Shown here: piece after piece, positions 53,763 to 62,584 of the stretch
How the letters are laid out: every line of letters begins with the position of its first letter
Numbering within the stretch: the first letter of the stretch is position 1
Assembly: GCA_963825555.1 (NCBI GenBank)
Contig: CAWGTZ010000015.1
Span: forward strand, 1-64,000
DNA length: 64,000 nt
From: JAGVSR01 sp963825555
Lineage (GTDB): Bacteria; Pseudomonadota; Alphaproteobacteria; Rhizobiales; Hyphomicrobiaceae
Reading direction: 5' to 3'
Notes under the pieces: generated by a model
Told to the model about the DNA's origin: nothing
The model's input: the letters and a program-made list of their open reading frames with translations, nothing else
The model's database searches: none
Position numbers and translations under genes: made by a program

Positions 53763-54872
53763 TCAGTCGGACTGCCGTTGCCCGGTTGAACAGGTGAGAT
53801 AGGCCTCGCTGCGCATTTCCATAAGTCGTGAAGCGGTCCGCTCGAACAGGTCCGCCCCGTCACCCTTCGGATACAGTGCATCCGGCTCCGCATCGGCTGA
53901 GACGATCAAGCAGGTCCCCCGGTCGTAAAGCGTGTCGATGAGGGTGATGAGGCGCCGGGCCTCGTTGCGCCGGTCGGGCGTCAGGACCGGGATATGGTCT
54001 ATGATCAGGGTCGGATAGGCCCGGGCGATGGCCAGATAGTCGGCGGCACCGAGGGGCTGGCCGCAGAGATCCAAAAAAGAAAATCGTGCAATTCCTGGAG
54101 CTGCCTTTGGTACCGCGATAATCCGGCCATTGCATTCGACTTCTGCGCGGCCGGTGGGATGGTGGCCAGCCAGCCGCTGCCAATGCGCGTCCAATTCCGC
54201 ACGGGCAGTTTCGTCAGCCGGAGAGAAATAGAGTTGGCGGCCGGCCAGCTTGTCGAGCCGGTAGTCCTTGGCCGAGACGAGCTCCACCACATCGAGTTTT
54301 TCCTTCAAAAGAGCAATAAAAGGCTCGAAAAGCTGGCGATTGAGCCCGTTCCAATAGAGCCGGTCGGGCGCAGCGTTCGAAGTGGCGACCACGACCACAT
54401 CGCGCTCGAAGAGAGACTTGAACAGTCGCCCCAGAATCATCGCATCGGCAATATCGGTGACGTGAAATTCGTCGAAGCAGAGCAGCGGGGCTTCACCGGC
54501 GATCTCGGCGGCCACGAAGGGAATTGGGTCGCCGTCGGTGGTGGAACGGCCGCGCGCAATGCGCTCGTGCACCTCTGTCATGAAGGCGTGAAAATGGACG
54601 CGCCGACGCGGTTCGAAGCTCGCGGCCTCATGGAAAAGGTCCATCATCATGGTCTTGCCGCGCCCGACGCCACCATGAATATAGAGCCCCCGCGGCTGCG
54701 GACGCCGGCCCGAACGAAAAAACGGCAGACGCATCGAACGTTGTGACTGCTGCGCCGCCAACTCCCTCGCCAGACCATCGAGACGCCGAACGACCGCGGC
54801 CTGGGCCGGATCGGACTCGATCTCGCCAAGGGCCAGTCTTTCCTCGTAGAGCTTCCACACCGGGCCGGACAT
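53763..54872 (-). CDS. zapE: Cell division protein ZapE (AFG1-type ATPase)
   Basis: 369 aa. Walker A GGVGRGKTMMMDLFHEA (Lys about 73) and Walker B PLLCFDEFHVTDIADAMI are present. AFG1 landmarks are HFHAFMTEVHERI and DRLYWNGLNRQLFEPFI, plus a C-terminal LITLIDTLYDRGTCL. AFG1/ZapE proteins interact with FtsZ in E. coli and with mitochondrial proteases. It sits upstream of mdh on the same strand, an arrangement common in Hyphomicrobiales. Confidence 0.93.
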   Translation of the reverse strand: MSGPVWKLYEERLALGEIESDPAQAAVVRRLDGLARELAAQQSQRSMRLPFFRSGRRPQPRGLYIHGGVGRGKTMMMDLFHEAASFEPRRRVHFHAFMTEVHERIARGRSTTDGDPIPFVAAEIAGEAPLLCFDEFHVTDIADAMILGRLFKSLFERDVVVVATSNAAPDRLYWNGLNRQLFEPFIALLKEKLDVVELVSAKDYRLDKLAGRQLYFSPADETARAELDAHWQRLAGHHPTGRAEVECNGRIIAVPKAAPGIARFSFLDLCGQPLGAADYLAIARAYPTLIIDHIPVLTPDRRNEARRLITLIDTLYDRGTCLIVSADAEPDALYPKGDGADLFERTASRLMEMRSEAYLTCSTGQRQSD

Positions 54873-55337
54873 CGGATTCCTCGCTGACAGCTCTTGACCT
54901 CTCCAGATCGCGCCTCATCAAACAAGCACCTCGCGACCGTATGTCACCGCGCACCGCAGCCTTGCGCGGTGAGTTCCGTGCGCATTCTTTACTTGATCAG
55001 GATATCCGCAACGGGAAATCAGCGCATACGATGAAACGCAATCAAACGGTCAGTTTCGATGTTCTCTTTGATTGCGCGAATACCTGCGAGGATGAATTTG
55101 GCGCACCGAATTTCCCTTTGCGAAACGTTCGCATGAATTCGTTTGCTTCACATATGATCGCGCATAACGATTGTATGAGACGGGAAACGTTCAAAAATTG
55201 AGGACTTTCCGCAACACTTGAACCAATTGGACAAAAATATCGCCGCGAAATCGAAATTCGATGTCAACAAAATCATCGAACTTGCGCATATTTTTTTTGA
55301 TCGAAATGATTCGATCTATTTTGAGGGAGAGAGAACT
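54873..55337. promoter_or_regulatory. AT-rich leader with palindromes upstream of the H1-like gene
   Basis: About 465 bp lies between zapE (leftward) and the H1-like gene (rightward). From about 55010 to 55330 the sequence is clearly more AT-rich than its surroundings. TCGAA-A-TTCGA (55251-55261) is a perfect palindrome. GATCGAA (55299-55305) and TTCGATC (55310-55316) form a 7-bp inverted repeat 21 bp before the start codon, next to a run of eight T. These could be operator sites or fold as a short 5' UTR hairpin. A 56-codon frame from 55031 has no ribosome-binding site and I do not call it. Confidence 0.5.
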
Positions 55338-55517
55338 ATGGCTAAGGCAGCTAAGAAGGCTACGAAGAAGGCGACGGCAAAGCGGGCTCCGGCGAAGCGT
55401 ACGGCAGCGAAGCGCGCTCCGGCGAAGCGTACGACGGCAAAGCGCGCTCCGGCGAAGAAGGTTGCGGCTAAGAAGCCCGCCGCCAAGAAGGTCGCCAAGA
55501 AGAAGAAGGCGGCTTAA
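55338..55517 (+). CDS. Histone H1-like Lys/Ala/Pro-rich protein
   Basis: 59 aa from ATG 55338 with GAGGGAGAGAGA upstream; the frame is open further back but that part is unlike the tail. The protein is almost entirely Lys, Ala, Arg, Pro and Thr with repeats of the type AKRAPAKRT. The DNA carries three 30-bp units (starting 55386, 55416, 55446). It resembles bacterial histone H1-like proteins (AlgP or Hc1-like tails) that bind DNA nonspecifically. It stands alone with a terminator behind, and complements the tailed HU at 40473. Confidence 0.8.
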   Translation: MAKAAKKATKKATAKRAPAKRTAAKRAPAKRTTAKRAPAKKVAAKKPAAKKVAKKKKAA

Positions 55518-55595
55518 GTCCGAGCGACTTCGTCTCGATCCCGGATGGGCACCGGGTTTCGAGACCGGCCCCCCAAAGGGGCCGTTCTACCTTTC

Positions 55596-55636
55596 AAGGC
55601 CGGTGGCAGCGAGACGCGCCACCGGCCTTCTTATTT
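55596..55636 (+). terminator. Rho-independent terminator after the H1-like gene
   Basis: A 12-bp stem AAGGCCGGTGGC (55596-55607) with GCCACCGGCCTT (55618-55629) and a 10-nt loop is followed by CTTATTT. It lies 78 nt after the H1-like stop. A smaller GGCCCC / GGGGCC hairpin precedes it. Confidence 0.8.
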
Positions 55637-55707
55637 CCAGAATACTGAAAAAGCCGGTAAATGGGTCCGATTATGTTGAAGCGGCAATTAATTGCCTTTG
55701 GTGCCCG

Positions 55708-56487
55708 TCAGACCCGCCGCTGCACCATCAACTTCTTCAATTCGGCGATCGCCTTGGCAGGCGACAGACCCTTTGGGCATGCCTTGGCGCAATTCATTAT
55801 GGTGTGGCAGCGATAAAGGCGGAACGGGTCTTCGAGATCGTCCAGCCGTTCGCCCGTGGCCTCGTCCCGGCTGTCGATGACCCACCGGTAGGCCTGCAGC
55901 AAAATAGCCGGGCCCAGGTAGCGGTCAGAATTCCACCAGTAGCTGGGGCATGAAGTCGAGCAGCAGGCGCACAGGATGCACTCATAGAGGCCGTCAAGCT
56001 TTTCGCGATCCTCGCGGGACTGACGCCACTCCTTCGGCGGAGGCGGCGTGTCGGTCTTTAGCCATGGCTCGATCGACCGGTGCTGGGCATAGAAATTGGT
56101 CATGTCCGGCACCAGGTCCTTCACGATCGACATGTGAGGGAGCGGATAGATCGAGACGGGCCCCGTCACCTCGTCGATGCCCTTCAGGCAGGCCAGATAA
56201 TTGGTGCCGTCGATGTTCATTGCGCAGGAGCCGCAGATCCCCTCGCGGCAGGACCGGCGGAAGGTCAGTGTCGGATCGACTTCATTCTTGATCTTGATCA
56301 GCGCGTCGAGAACCATCGGACCGCATTGGTCCTGATTGATCCAGTAGGTATCGACGTGCGGGTTCTGCCCGTCGTCCGGTGTCCAGCGGTAAATGCGGAA
56401 CTCGCGCCAGTTTCCTTCCCCTTCAGGGGCATTCCAGGTCTTGCCAGGCGTCAACTTGGAGTTCTTGGGAAGTGTGAGCTGAACCAT
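55708..56487 (-). CDS. sdhB: Succinate dehydrogenase iron-sulfur subunit
   Basis: 259 aa. The [2Fe-2S] cluster ligands lie in SCREGICGSCAMNIDG, the [4Fe-4S]/[3Fe-4S] set in CILCACCSTSCPSYWW and CHTIMNCAKACPKGL. It passes electrons from the SdhA flavin to ubiquinone at the membrane subunits. It is last of the sdh operon, separated from sdhA by an extra 219-aa gene (130 bp upstream). Confidence 0.97.
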   Translation of the reverse strand: MVQLTLPKNSKLTPGKTWNAPEGEGNWREFRIYRWTPDDGQNPHVDTYWINQDQCGPMVLDALIKIKNEVDPTLTFRRSCREGICGSCAMNIDGTNYLACLKGIDEVTGPVSIYPLPHMSIVKDLVPDMTNFYAQHRSIEPWLKTDTPPPPKEWRQSREDREKLDGLYECILCACCSTSCPSYWWNSDRYLGPAILLQAYRWVIDSRDEATGERLDDLEDPFRLYRCHTIMNCAKACPKGLSPAKAIAELKKLMVQRRV

Positions 56488-56617
56488 GGGTCGGTCGCAT
56501 TCCTTGCGGCTGCGGGAACGTCAAACCCAAGGAATGCGGCCCGGGGGGCCCCATGTCAACGCAGCCGAAAGGTCGAAAGATGCGGTTCTTTGCCCAGGTT
56601 GATCTCGCACAAACCCT

Positions 56618-57277
56618 TTAATCCGGGCGATATTTCTTGAGTTCGCGCACCAGTCGCGTGAGCTGGCCTGCGATCTCCGCCCCACTATCCACTGCGGTCT
56701 TGAGGGTGGCCCGGTTCTGAATGAGCTTGTTGAGACGGTCCTGGCACTCGGCAAACTCGAAGTACAGAGTGTCGGGTGCTTCGACCTCGCCGTCTTCCAC
56801 GGCGCACATCACGTCGAAGGCATTCTGCGATGCAAGGACCAGCATGGACGCGACGTCGTTCATCAATTGATGAAACAGCCGGCTGCCGTCCGGATCGACT
56901 CGGGCCCCATGCACCCCGAATTTGAGGGGCGAGGCGCCCTGACCACCCTCACCGGCGAACAGCCGCGGGTAGCGCTGGAAGCGGCGAAAGATCTCCGACA
57001 AACCCAGGCAGCAAGTTTCCAGCTCCCTGATGGCGGTCCCGGCCTTGCGTTTGGCCTTGGTGCGGTCGGGCGTGCGCTCCTCGGCCGTCCAGGCGATGGC
57101 CGCAATCGAGGCGATGGCCCCTAGTGCGGCAAGTGCCGGCAGAACGGCCGTGAATGGATCCGGGGCAATGCGGCTGTCGGCCTCCCGGCCGGCCTCGGCC
57201 TTGCCGGTGCCCTTGACACTGCCCTTGCGGGACGGTTTGGCCACACGAAAACCCCTGCTTGATGCCCTGCGACCCAT
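56618..57277 (-). CDS. Hypothetical membrane-anchored protein between sdhA and sdhB
   Basis: 219 aa. A very basic N-terminus (about 1-35) leads to one hydrophobic helix (about 43-64, VLPALAALGAIASIAAIAW). A soluble helical domain follows with ELETCCLGLSEIFRRFQRYP and a Gly-rich segment, then acidic VEDGEVEAPDTLYFEFAEC and a basic end RLVRELKKYRPD. The composition is protein-like, and the frame is intact and on the operon strand. I do not recognise a family. Position in the sdh operon suggests it is co-transcribed and may act in complex II assembly, but an unrelated passenger is equally possible. Confidence 0.65.
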   Translation of the reverse strand: MGRRASSRGFRVAKPSRKGSVKGTGKAEAGREADSRIAPDPFTAVLPALAALGAIASIAAIAWTAEERTPDRTKAKRKAGTAIRELETCCLGLSEIFRRFQRYPRLFAGEGGQGASPLKFGVHGARVDPDGSRLFHQLMNDVASMLVLASQNAFDVMCAVEDGEVEAPDTLYFEFAECQDRLNKLIQNRATLKTAVDSGAEIAGQLTRLVRELKKYRPD

Positions 57278-57375
57278 CCCTTAGCGCAGGCAGAGGCCCC
57301 CCGCCACAGGCAAGCAGAAGTTGCGGACTTCCACCCGGGCGGAGCACAAAAAAGGCGCCGGCTCCCCAAAGCAAA

Positions 57376-59214
57376 TCAGTACACCCGAGCCTTGGGCTCG
57401 ATGTATTTGATTTCGTTGGTCAGCGTACGGGTGTGAACAGGTCGGCTATCGAGCCGCACCTGGCGCGTGGCATAGTCCGCAAAAGCAAGCGTGTGCTTCA
57501 TCCAGGCCGCGTCGTCCCGGTTCGGATAGTCTTCGCGGGCATGCGCGCCGCGGCTTTCCTTGCGGTTGGCGGCACCGTTGACCGTCACCGCCGCCTGGGC
57601 GATGAGGTTGTCGAACTCCAGCGTCTCGATGAGATCCGAATTCCAGACCAAAGACCGGTCGGACACGCGGATATCGTCCATGGCCTTCCAGACCTCGGCG
57701 ATCTTCTTGACGCCTTCGTCGAGTACCGGACCGTCGCGGAACACGGCGCAGTTCGCTTGCATGGTCTTCTGCATCCGCAGCCGCAGGGCCGCAGTGGGCG
57801 TTCCACCATCCGCGTTGCGGTATTGGTCGAGACGATCAAGCGCCTTGTCGGTCGCATCGCGCGGTAACTCCGGCTGGGCAGCGCGCCGCTCCACGGTATC
57901 GGCGCATCGCAAGCCTGCCGCGCGGCCGAACACGACGAGATCGATGAGCGAGTTGGACCCGAGCCGGTTGGCACCATGCACGGACACGCATGCCGCTTCG
58001 CCGATAGCCATCAGGCCGGGCACGATATGATCGGGATTGCCACCCTTCAAAGTCAGAACCTCGCCGTGATAGTTCGTCGGGATGCCGCCCATGTTGTAAT
58101 GCACGGTCGGTATCACCGGGATCGGCTGACGACGCAGATCTACGCCGGCAAAGATCTTGGCGCTCTCAGTGATGCCCGGCAGGCGCTCGGCCAGGATCTT
58201 GGGATCGAGATGATCCAGGTGCAGAAAGATGTGGTCGCCCTCGGGACCGACACCGCGGCCCTCGCGGATTTCGATCGTCATGGACCGTGAGACCACGTCG
58301 CGCGAGGCCAGATCCTTGGCGTGCGGTGCATAGCGCTCCATGAAGCGCTCACCCTTCGAATTCGTAAGGTATCCGCCTTCGCCGCGTGCGCCCTCCGTGA
58401 TGAGTACTCCGGCGCCGTAGATGCCCGTGGGATGGAACTGTACGAACTCCATATCCTGCAGCGGCAGGCCGGCACGCAGCACCATGGCATTGCCATCACC
58501 AGTGCAGGTGTGGGCCGAGGTTGCGGAGAAGTAGGCCCGTCCGTAGCCGCCCGTGGCGAGGATGGTGCGCTTTGCCCGGAAACGATGGATGCTGCCATCC
58601 TCCATGTTCATGGCGATGAGGCCACGGCATGCGCCTTCGTCGTCCATGATCAGGTCGAGAGCGAAGTATTCCACGAAGAACTCCGCCGCATGGCGCAGCG
58701 ACTGGCCATAAAGCGTGTGCAGCATCGCATGCCCAGTCCGGTCGGCCGCGGCGCACGTGCGCTGCACGGGCGGGCCCTCGCCGTACTCCGTGTAGTGGCC
58801 GCCGAAAGGCCGCTGGTAGATCTTGCCGTCTTCGGTGCGGCTGAAAGGGACACCATAATGGTCCAGTTCGTACACGGCTTCCGGCGCGTTGCGGCACAGG
58901 TATTCGATGGCGTCCTGGTCACCCAGCCAGTCGGCGCCCTTCACCGTGTCGTACATATGCCAACGCCAGTTGTCAGGACCCATGTTGGAGAGAGAGGCAG
59001 CGATGCCTCCCTGGGCTGCAACGGTATGCGAACGCGTTGGAAAAACCTTCGTCACGCAGGCCGTCTTAAGGCCCGCTTCCGCGCACCCGAGCGTAGCCCT
59101 GAGACCTGCACCGCCCGCGCCAACGACCACCACGTCGTAGGTATGATCCACAATCGGGTAGGCGCGTCCGTTGACCGCCGCCGTTCCCGCCGCACCGTTC
59201 GACTTGCCAGCCAT
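57376..59214 (-). CDS. sdhA: Succinate dehydrogenase flavoprotein subunit
   Basis: 612 aa, full length. FAD dinucleotide fold VVVGAGGAGLRATLGCAEAG; the FAD-linking His lies in RSHTVAAQGGIAASL, the active-site region in QFHPTGIYGAGVLITEGARG, and VHGANRLGSNSLIDLVVFGR is standard. It oxidises succinate to fumarate at the cytoplasmic face. It starts 8 nt after sdhD. Confidence 0.98.
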   Translation of the reverse strand: MAGKSNGAAGTAAVNGRAYPIVDHTYDVVVVGAGGAGLRATLGCAEAGLKTACVTKVFPTRSHTVAAQGGIAASLSNMGPDNWRWHMYDTVKGADWLGDQDAIEYLCRNAPEAVYELDHYGVPFSRTEDGKIYQRPFGGHYTEYGEGPPVQRTCAAADRTGHAMLHTLYGQSLRHAAEFFVEYFALDLIMDDEGACRGLIAMNMEDGSIHRFRAKRTILATGGYGRAYFSATSAHTCTGDGNAMVLRAGLPLQDMEFVQFHPTGIYGAGVLITEGARGEGGYLTNSKGERFMERYAPHAKDLASRDVVSRSMTIEIREGRGVGPEGDHIFLHLDHLDPKILAERLPGITESAKIFAGVDLRRQPIPVIPTVHYNMGGIPTNYHGEVLTLKGGNPDHIVPGLMAIGEAACVSVHGANRLGSNSLIDLVVFGRAAGLRCADTVERRAAQPELPRDATDKALDRLDQYRNADGGTPTAALRLRMQKTMQANCAVFRDGPVLDEGVKKIAEVWKAMDDIRVSDRSLVWNSDLIETLEFDNLIAQAAVTVNGAANRKESRGAHAREDYPNRDDAAWMKHTLAFADYATRQVRLDSRPVHTRTLTNEIKYIEPKARVY

Positions 59215-59221
59215 GCTTCAA

Positions 59222-59605
59222 TCACGCTCCGAAGAAAAGTTTCAGGACGCCCAGGATGCTCGCCGCGCCAACAGTGACGGCAAAGAACGTATTGAGCATG
59301 AGAAGCGCGATCTTCGCGCCCTCCCCGTGCACATAGTCTTCAATTATGACCTGCATGCCGAGCCGCATGTGGATCGCTCCTGAGACGATCAGCAAAATGA
59401 GAGGCAGCGCGATCTCGGGCCGCGCCAGTGTTGCGGCGACGGTCGCATGATCGGCTCCCGCAAGAGATACGAGCAACCAGACCAGAAAGACCGCCAGAAC
59501 GAGATTGGCGACTCCCGTGACACGTTGCTTCCAGAAGTGATCAGCACCTTCTTTGGCCGAACCGAGCTGCCGGGCGTTTTTGAGAGGCGTGCGCAAAGAC
59601 GACAT
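59222..59605 (-). CDS. sdhD: Succinate dehydrogenase membrane anchor subunit
   Basis: 127 aa with three hydrophobic helices (about 28-50, 58-78, 93-117). HMRLGMQVIIEDYVHGEGAK is the SdhD heme/quinone-site region with its conserved His and the terminal hydrophobic hairpin. The N-terminus SLRTPLKNARQLGSAKEGAD with HFWKQRVTGVAN is typical. It anchors SdhAB and helps bind ubiquinone. It ends 8 nt before sdhA. Confidence 0.95.
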   Translation of the reverse strand: MSSLRTPLKNARQLGSAKEGADHFWKQRVTGVANLVLAVFLVWLLVSLAGADHATVAATLARPEIALPLILLIVSGAIHMRLGMQVIIEDYVHGEGAKIALLMLNTFFAVTVGAASILGVLKLFFGA

Positions 59606-59608
59606 CCG

Positions 59609-60028
59609 TTACGCCCCTCCCAATCCGAAAAGAGCCAGATACCAGACGAGTGCGGTAAGGATGATCGATCCCGCAATTGTGCCCCAGGAGAGCTTGTCGA
59701 CCGTGTCCAAGTCGTAGCCGACGCCGAAATCCCAGATGAAGTGCCGGATGCCGCCGAGAGCATGATGGATCAGCGCCCACGTGTAGCCGAGCAGCACGAG
59801 GCGACCGGGCCACGTATCGAGCAGGCCGCTCACGGTCGCAAAAGCTTGCGGACCGGAGGCCGCCGCGACGAGCCATGCCGCCAAGATGATCGTGCCCAGA
59901 TAAAGTGCAGCTCCGGTCATGCGATGCAGGATCGACATCACCATGTTGACCAGAGGCGTATAGATTTGCAGGTGCGGCGAAAGCGGGCGCTCGACTTTTG
60001 CTCCGCGCCCCGTAGTGGCCTCAGACAT
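59609..60028 (-). CDS. sdhC: Succinate dehydrogenase cytochrome b556 subunit
   Basis: 139 aa. RPLSPHLQIYTPLVNMVMSI-type N-terminus (SPHLQIYTP) is the SdhC signature; SILHRMTGAALYLGT and HHALGGIRHFIWDFG carry the heme-axial and quinone residues. Three membrane helices. First gene of the sdhCDA-x-B operon, 3 nt from sdhD. Confidence 0.96.
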   Translation of the reverse strand: MSEATTGRGAKVERPLSPHLQIYTPLVNMVMSILHRMTGAALYLGTIILAAWLVAAASGPQAFATVSGLLDTWPGRLVLLGYTWALIHHALGGIRHFIWDFGVGYDLDTVDKLSWGTIAGSIILTALVWYLALFGLGGA

Positions 60029-60153
60029 GACGTCCCCCGAGCAACGATGCTTTAATCTACGGGGGTTCTAGCCCGCCAGAGCACGGCCCGCAATTTGCCA
60101 GAGGGGCGCACAGGGCCGCAGATAGACGCAAAAACTGCCTGCCGGGGTGTGCT

Positions 60154-61131
60154 TTAGTCGAGGGAGTTGATGATGGCCCGGGCCAGACCCGTGGCGCTCT
60201 CGAAGGCATGCTCGGCCAAGCGGCCCAGGCACCAGTCTCCCGCTGCACCGACCCTGTATTCCTGGGAATAGACGTAAAACTCGCCCAGCGCCTGCTCCAC
60301 AAGGCCATGCCGCCACAGATGAGCCGACTTTCGGCTGGGGCGCACCGGCGGTAATCCGAGCGCATTTGACGCTTCGCTCCACAGCTCGTCGGCGATAACG
60401 TCCGGGTCCACATCCTCTGTCTGACGGGTCCAGGCCGGCGAGGCATGGATGACAATCGTCTCGCCCCTGGCGCTGCGGCCGGGCTTTGTATTGTTGCGGG
60501 CGATCCAGCGGATCGTCTCGCTCATATCGGAAAAAACGTCCTGCTCGGGCAAGACGCGCTCATCGAACTGAAGCATCAGAGCCCAGCATGGCGCCATGCG
60601 GACCTTTGCGAGCGCTGCGGTCATATCTCCAACTCGTCCGAGCAGGAGGCGCGCTTCCGGCGCCGGCACAGTGACGGCCACCGCCGCGAACGGACCCACG
60701 AAGGTCTCGTCTTCGAACCAGATCCGCCAGCCTTTGTCGACGCGCTCCAGTGTATGAACCCGGCGGGACGTCTGCACGCGGATGCTTTCCGTCAGTGGCC
60801 TGACGATTGAGGCCATGCCGGGAGTGCCGACGTACCAAGGCATCATCTGTCCGCCGCCTTCCGGCCCGCTGACCTGGGAACGCGGCGCCCAGCGGGCGGC
60901 GTAGCCAATGTTAGCCACTTCATCGATGAAAAGGCGAAAGGCCGTTCCGCGCGCGGTCAGATACTGAGCACCATAGTCGAAACTCTCCAAGCCGACCCGG
61001 GCGGTGGCCAGTCGTCCGCCGATGACCCGCTCTTGTTCGAAAACTTCGACGAAATAGCCGGCGCGACGCAATTCCCTCGCGCAGGACAATCCCGCTATCC
61101 CCGCGCCGATAACTGCAACCTTCAATGTCAC
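60154..61131 (-). CDS. FAD/NAD(P)-dependent oxidoreductase, renalase-like
   Basis: 325 aa. The N-terminal FAD fold KVAVIGAGIAGLSCARELRR is followed by ERVIGGRLATARVG and SFDYGAQYLTARGTAFR, the pattern of renalase-type amine oxidoreductases. The end DWCLGRLAEHAFESATGLA is the usual C-terminal FAD motif. Substrates of bacterial homologues are small dihydropyridine or other amines, or are unknown; I cannot choose. It is transcribed on the minus strand as an apparent single gene between sdhC and the EMC genes. Confidence 0.85.
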   Translation of the reverse strand: MTLKVAVIGAGIAGLSCARELRRAGYFVEVFEQERVIGGRLATARVGLESFDYGAQYLTARGTAFRLFIDEVANIGYAARWAPRSQVSGPEGGGQMMPWYVGTPGMASIVRPLTESIRVQTSRRVHTLERVDKGWRIWFEDETFVGPFAAVAVTVPAPEARLLLGRVGDMTAALAKVRMAPCWALMLQFDERVLPEQDVFSDMSETIRWIARNNTKPGRSARGETIVIHASPAWTRQTEDVDPDVIADELWSEASNALGLPPVRPSRKSAHLWRHGLVEQALGEFYVYSQEYRVGAAGDWCLGRLAEHAFESATGLARAIINSLD

Positions 61132-61374
61132 GGCTCTGCCTCGGCACCCGCAAGGGGAGGAAAATTGTCCTTGGTGAACTCAGCGATCACAACGTGGTCG
61201 GATTAATTACCGATGCACACTGACCGAAATCCGCCAACAACTCCACGACGCTTAATGCCGACATGCGAAGATTAACTTAATCGCAGGGGCGCGCGAACCG
61301 TAATGCCCGGAAGGCTGTCTAGCTAACCTTCGAAAAGTAAAACATTTTTCGCACTACGGAAAAGCTCGGCCCGT

Positions 61375-62433
61375 TCAGCGGGGCAGAACGACCCAGGCAT
61401 CGAAATCGAGGATGACCCCGTCCGCGTACTCCCCGCTCTCCTTCTTGAGCGGGAAGGCCGCACAATCCTGGTTCTTTACGGCAACCAGACGGATGCGCAG
61501 GGCACCGATGTCGTCACGCCCGGGGATTTCGGCCTTTTCCAGCACTTCCGACCACGCGTAGACCGTATCGCCCGCGAATAAGGGCGCCACGTGGCGACCG
61601 CCGTTGATCGCGGCCAGGTGGTAAGCATTGTTCAGCCCGTTGAAAGACAGCGCGCGGGCCAACGAAATGACGACGCCACCGTAGATGATGCGCTTGCCAA
61701 AGCGGCCTTTCGACTCCGTGTGCTGGTTGAAATGCACCTTCGCCGTGTTCTGATACAGGCGAGTGGCCATCTGGTGCTCGGCCTCCTCGATCGTCATGCC
61801 ATCGACATGGTCGATTTTCTCGCCCACCTCATAATCGCCCCAGCGGTAGGGGCTGCCGGCCAGGGCGACGTCGTAGGCCCGGGCATCAATGGGCGGCACC
61901 GCAGCACCCAGCTCTGACGGATCGATCCGATCGGGCAACTTAGGAACGATCGCCTCGCCGACGGGCGCATTCTTGTCCCGCTTCCGCACCATCACCCAGC
62001 GGATGTATTCGAGCACGATCTCGCCATGCTGATTGCGCCCCGTGGAGCGCACGTAAACCGTGCCGGTTTCCTTGTTGGAATTCTCCTTGAGACCGATGAC
62101 CTCCGAGATCGTAGACAGTGTATCGCCGGGATAAGCGGGCTTCAGAAAGCGACCGCTCGCATAGCCCAGGTTGGCGATCGCATTGAGCGAAATGTCGGGG
62201 ACGGTCTTGCCGAAGACGATATGGAATGTGAGCAGATCGTCGAGGGGTGCGCGCGGATATCCGATGGCCTTGGCAAAGGTATCCGAACAGTTCACAGCGA
62301 AGCGCGGACCATACAGGCTCATGTAGACCGCCGCATCGCCTTCCGTCACCGTGCGCGGGGTGGCGTGGGTCAGGATCTGGCCGTACTTGTAATCCTCGAA
62401 GAAGTTACCGGGGTTCGTCTTGGTCGTGGTCAT
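61375..62433 (-). CDS. Mesaconyl-CoA hydratase (MaoC family)
   Basis: 352 aa from ATG 62433. Two hot-dog domains of the MaoC-dehydratase type are visible: TVTEGDAAVYMSLYGPRFAV and GYPRAPLDDLLTFHIVFGKT in the first, YQNTAKVHFNQHTESKGRFG and YGGVVISLARALSFNG in the second. The overall pattern is that of mesaconyl-CoA hydratase, which interconverts mesaconyl-CoA and beta-methylmalyl-CoA in the ethylmalonyl-CoA pathway. It is 151 bp downstream of the CoA ester lyase gene on the same strand, which supports the assignment. Confidence 0.9.
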   Translation of the reverse strand: MTTTKTNPGNFFEDYKYGQILTHATPRTVTEGDAAVYMSLYGPRFAVNCSDTFAKAIGYPRAPLDDLLTFHIVFGKTVPDISLNAIANLGYASGRFLKPAYPGDTLSTISEVIGLKENSNKETGTVYVRSTGRNQHGEIVLEYIRWVMVRKRDKNAPVGEAIVPKLPDRIDPSELGAAVPPIDARAYDVALAGSPYRWGDYEVGEKIDHVDGMTIEEAEHQMATRLYQNTAKVHFNQHTESKGRFGKRIIYGGVVISLARALSFNGLNNAYHLAAINGGRHVAPLFAGDTVYAWSEVLEKAEIPGRDDIGALRIRLVAVKNQDCAAFPLKKESGEYADGVILDFDAWVVLPR

Positions 62434-62584
62434 GGCGGCGCGCCTTTTTCCGGAACGTCGTTGGATCGGCTGAAAACAAGGAATTGTTTGCGGATTAGTC
62501 GGTCCCGCGCACCCTGTCGACCCCCAAAGCCGGCCAGACATGGCGCTAGGCGCGTGCCGATCGTCGCAGCGCGACGGATGGGCC

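Noticed and set aside
55031..55201. 56-codon frame in the AT-rich leader before the H1-like gene
   Set aside because: It lacks a ribosome-binding site and any recognisable fold; AT-rich non-coding DNA explains it.
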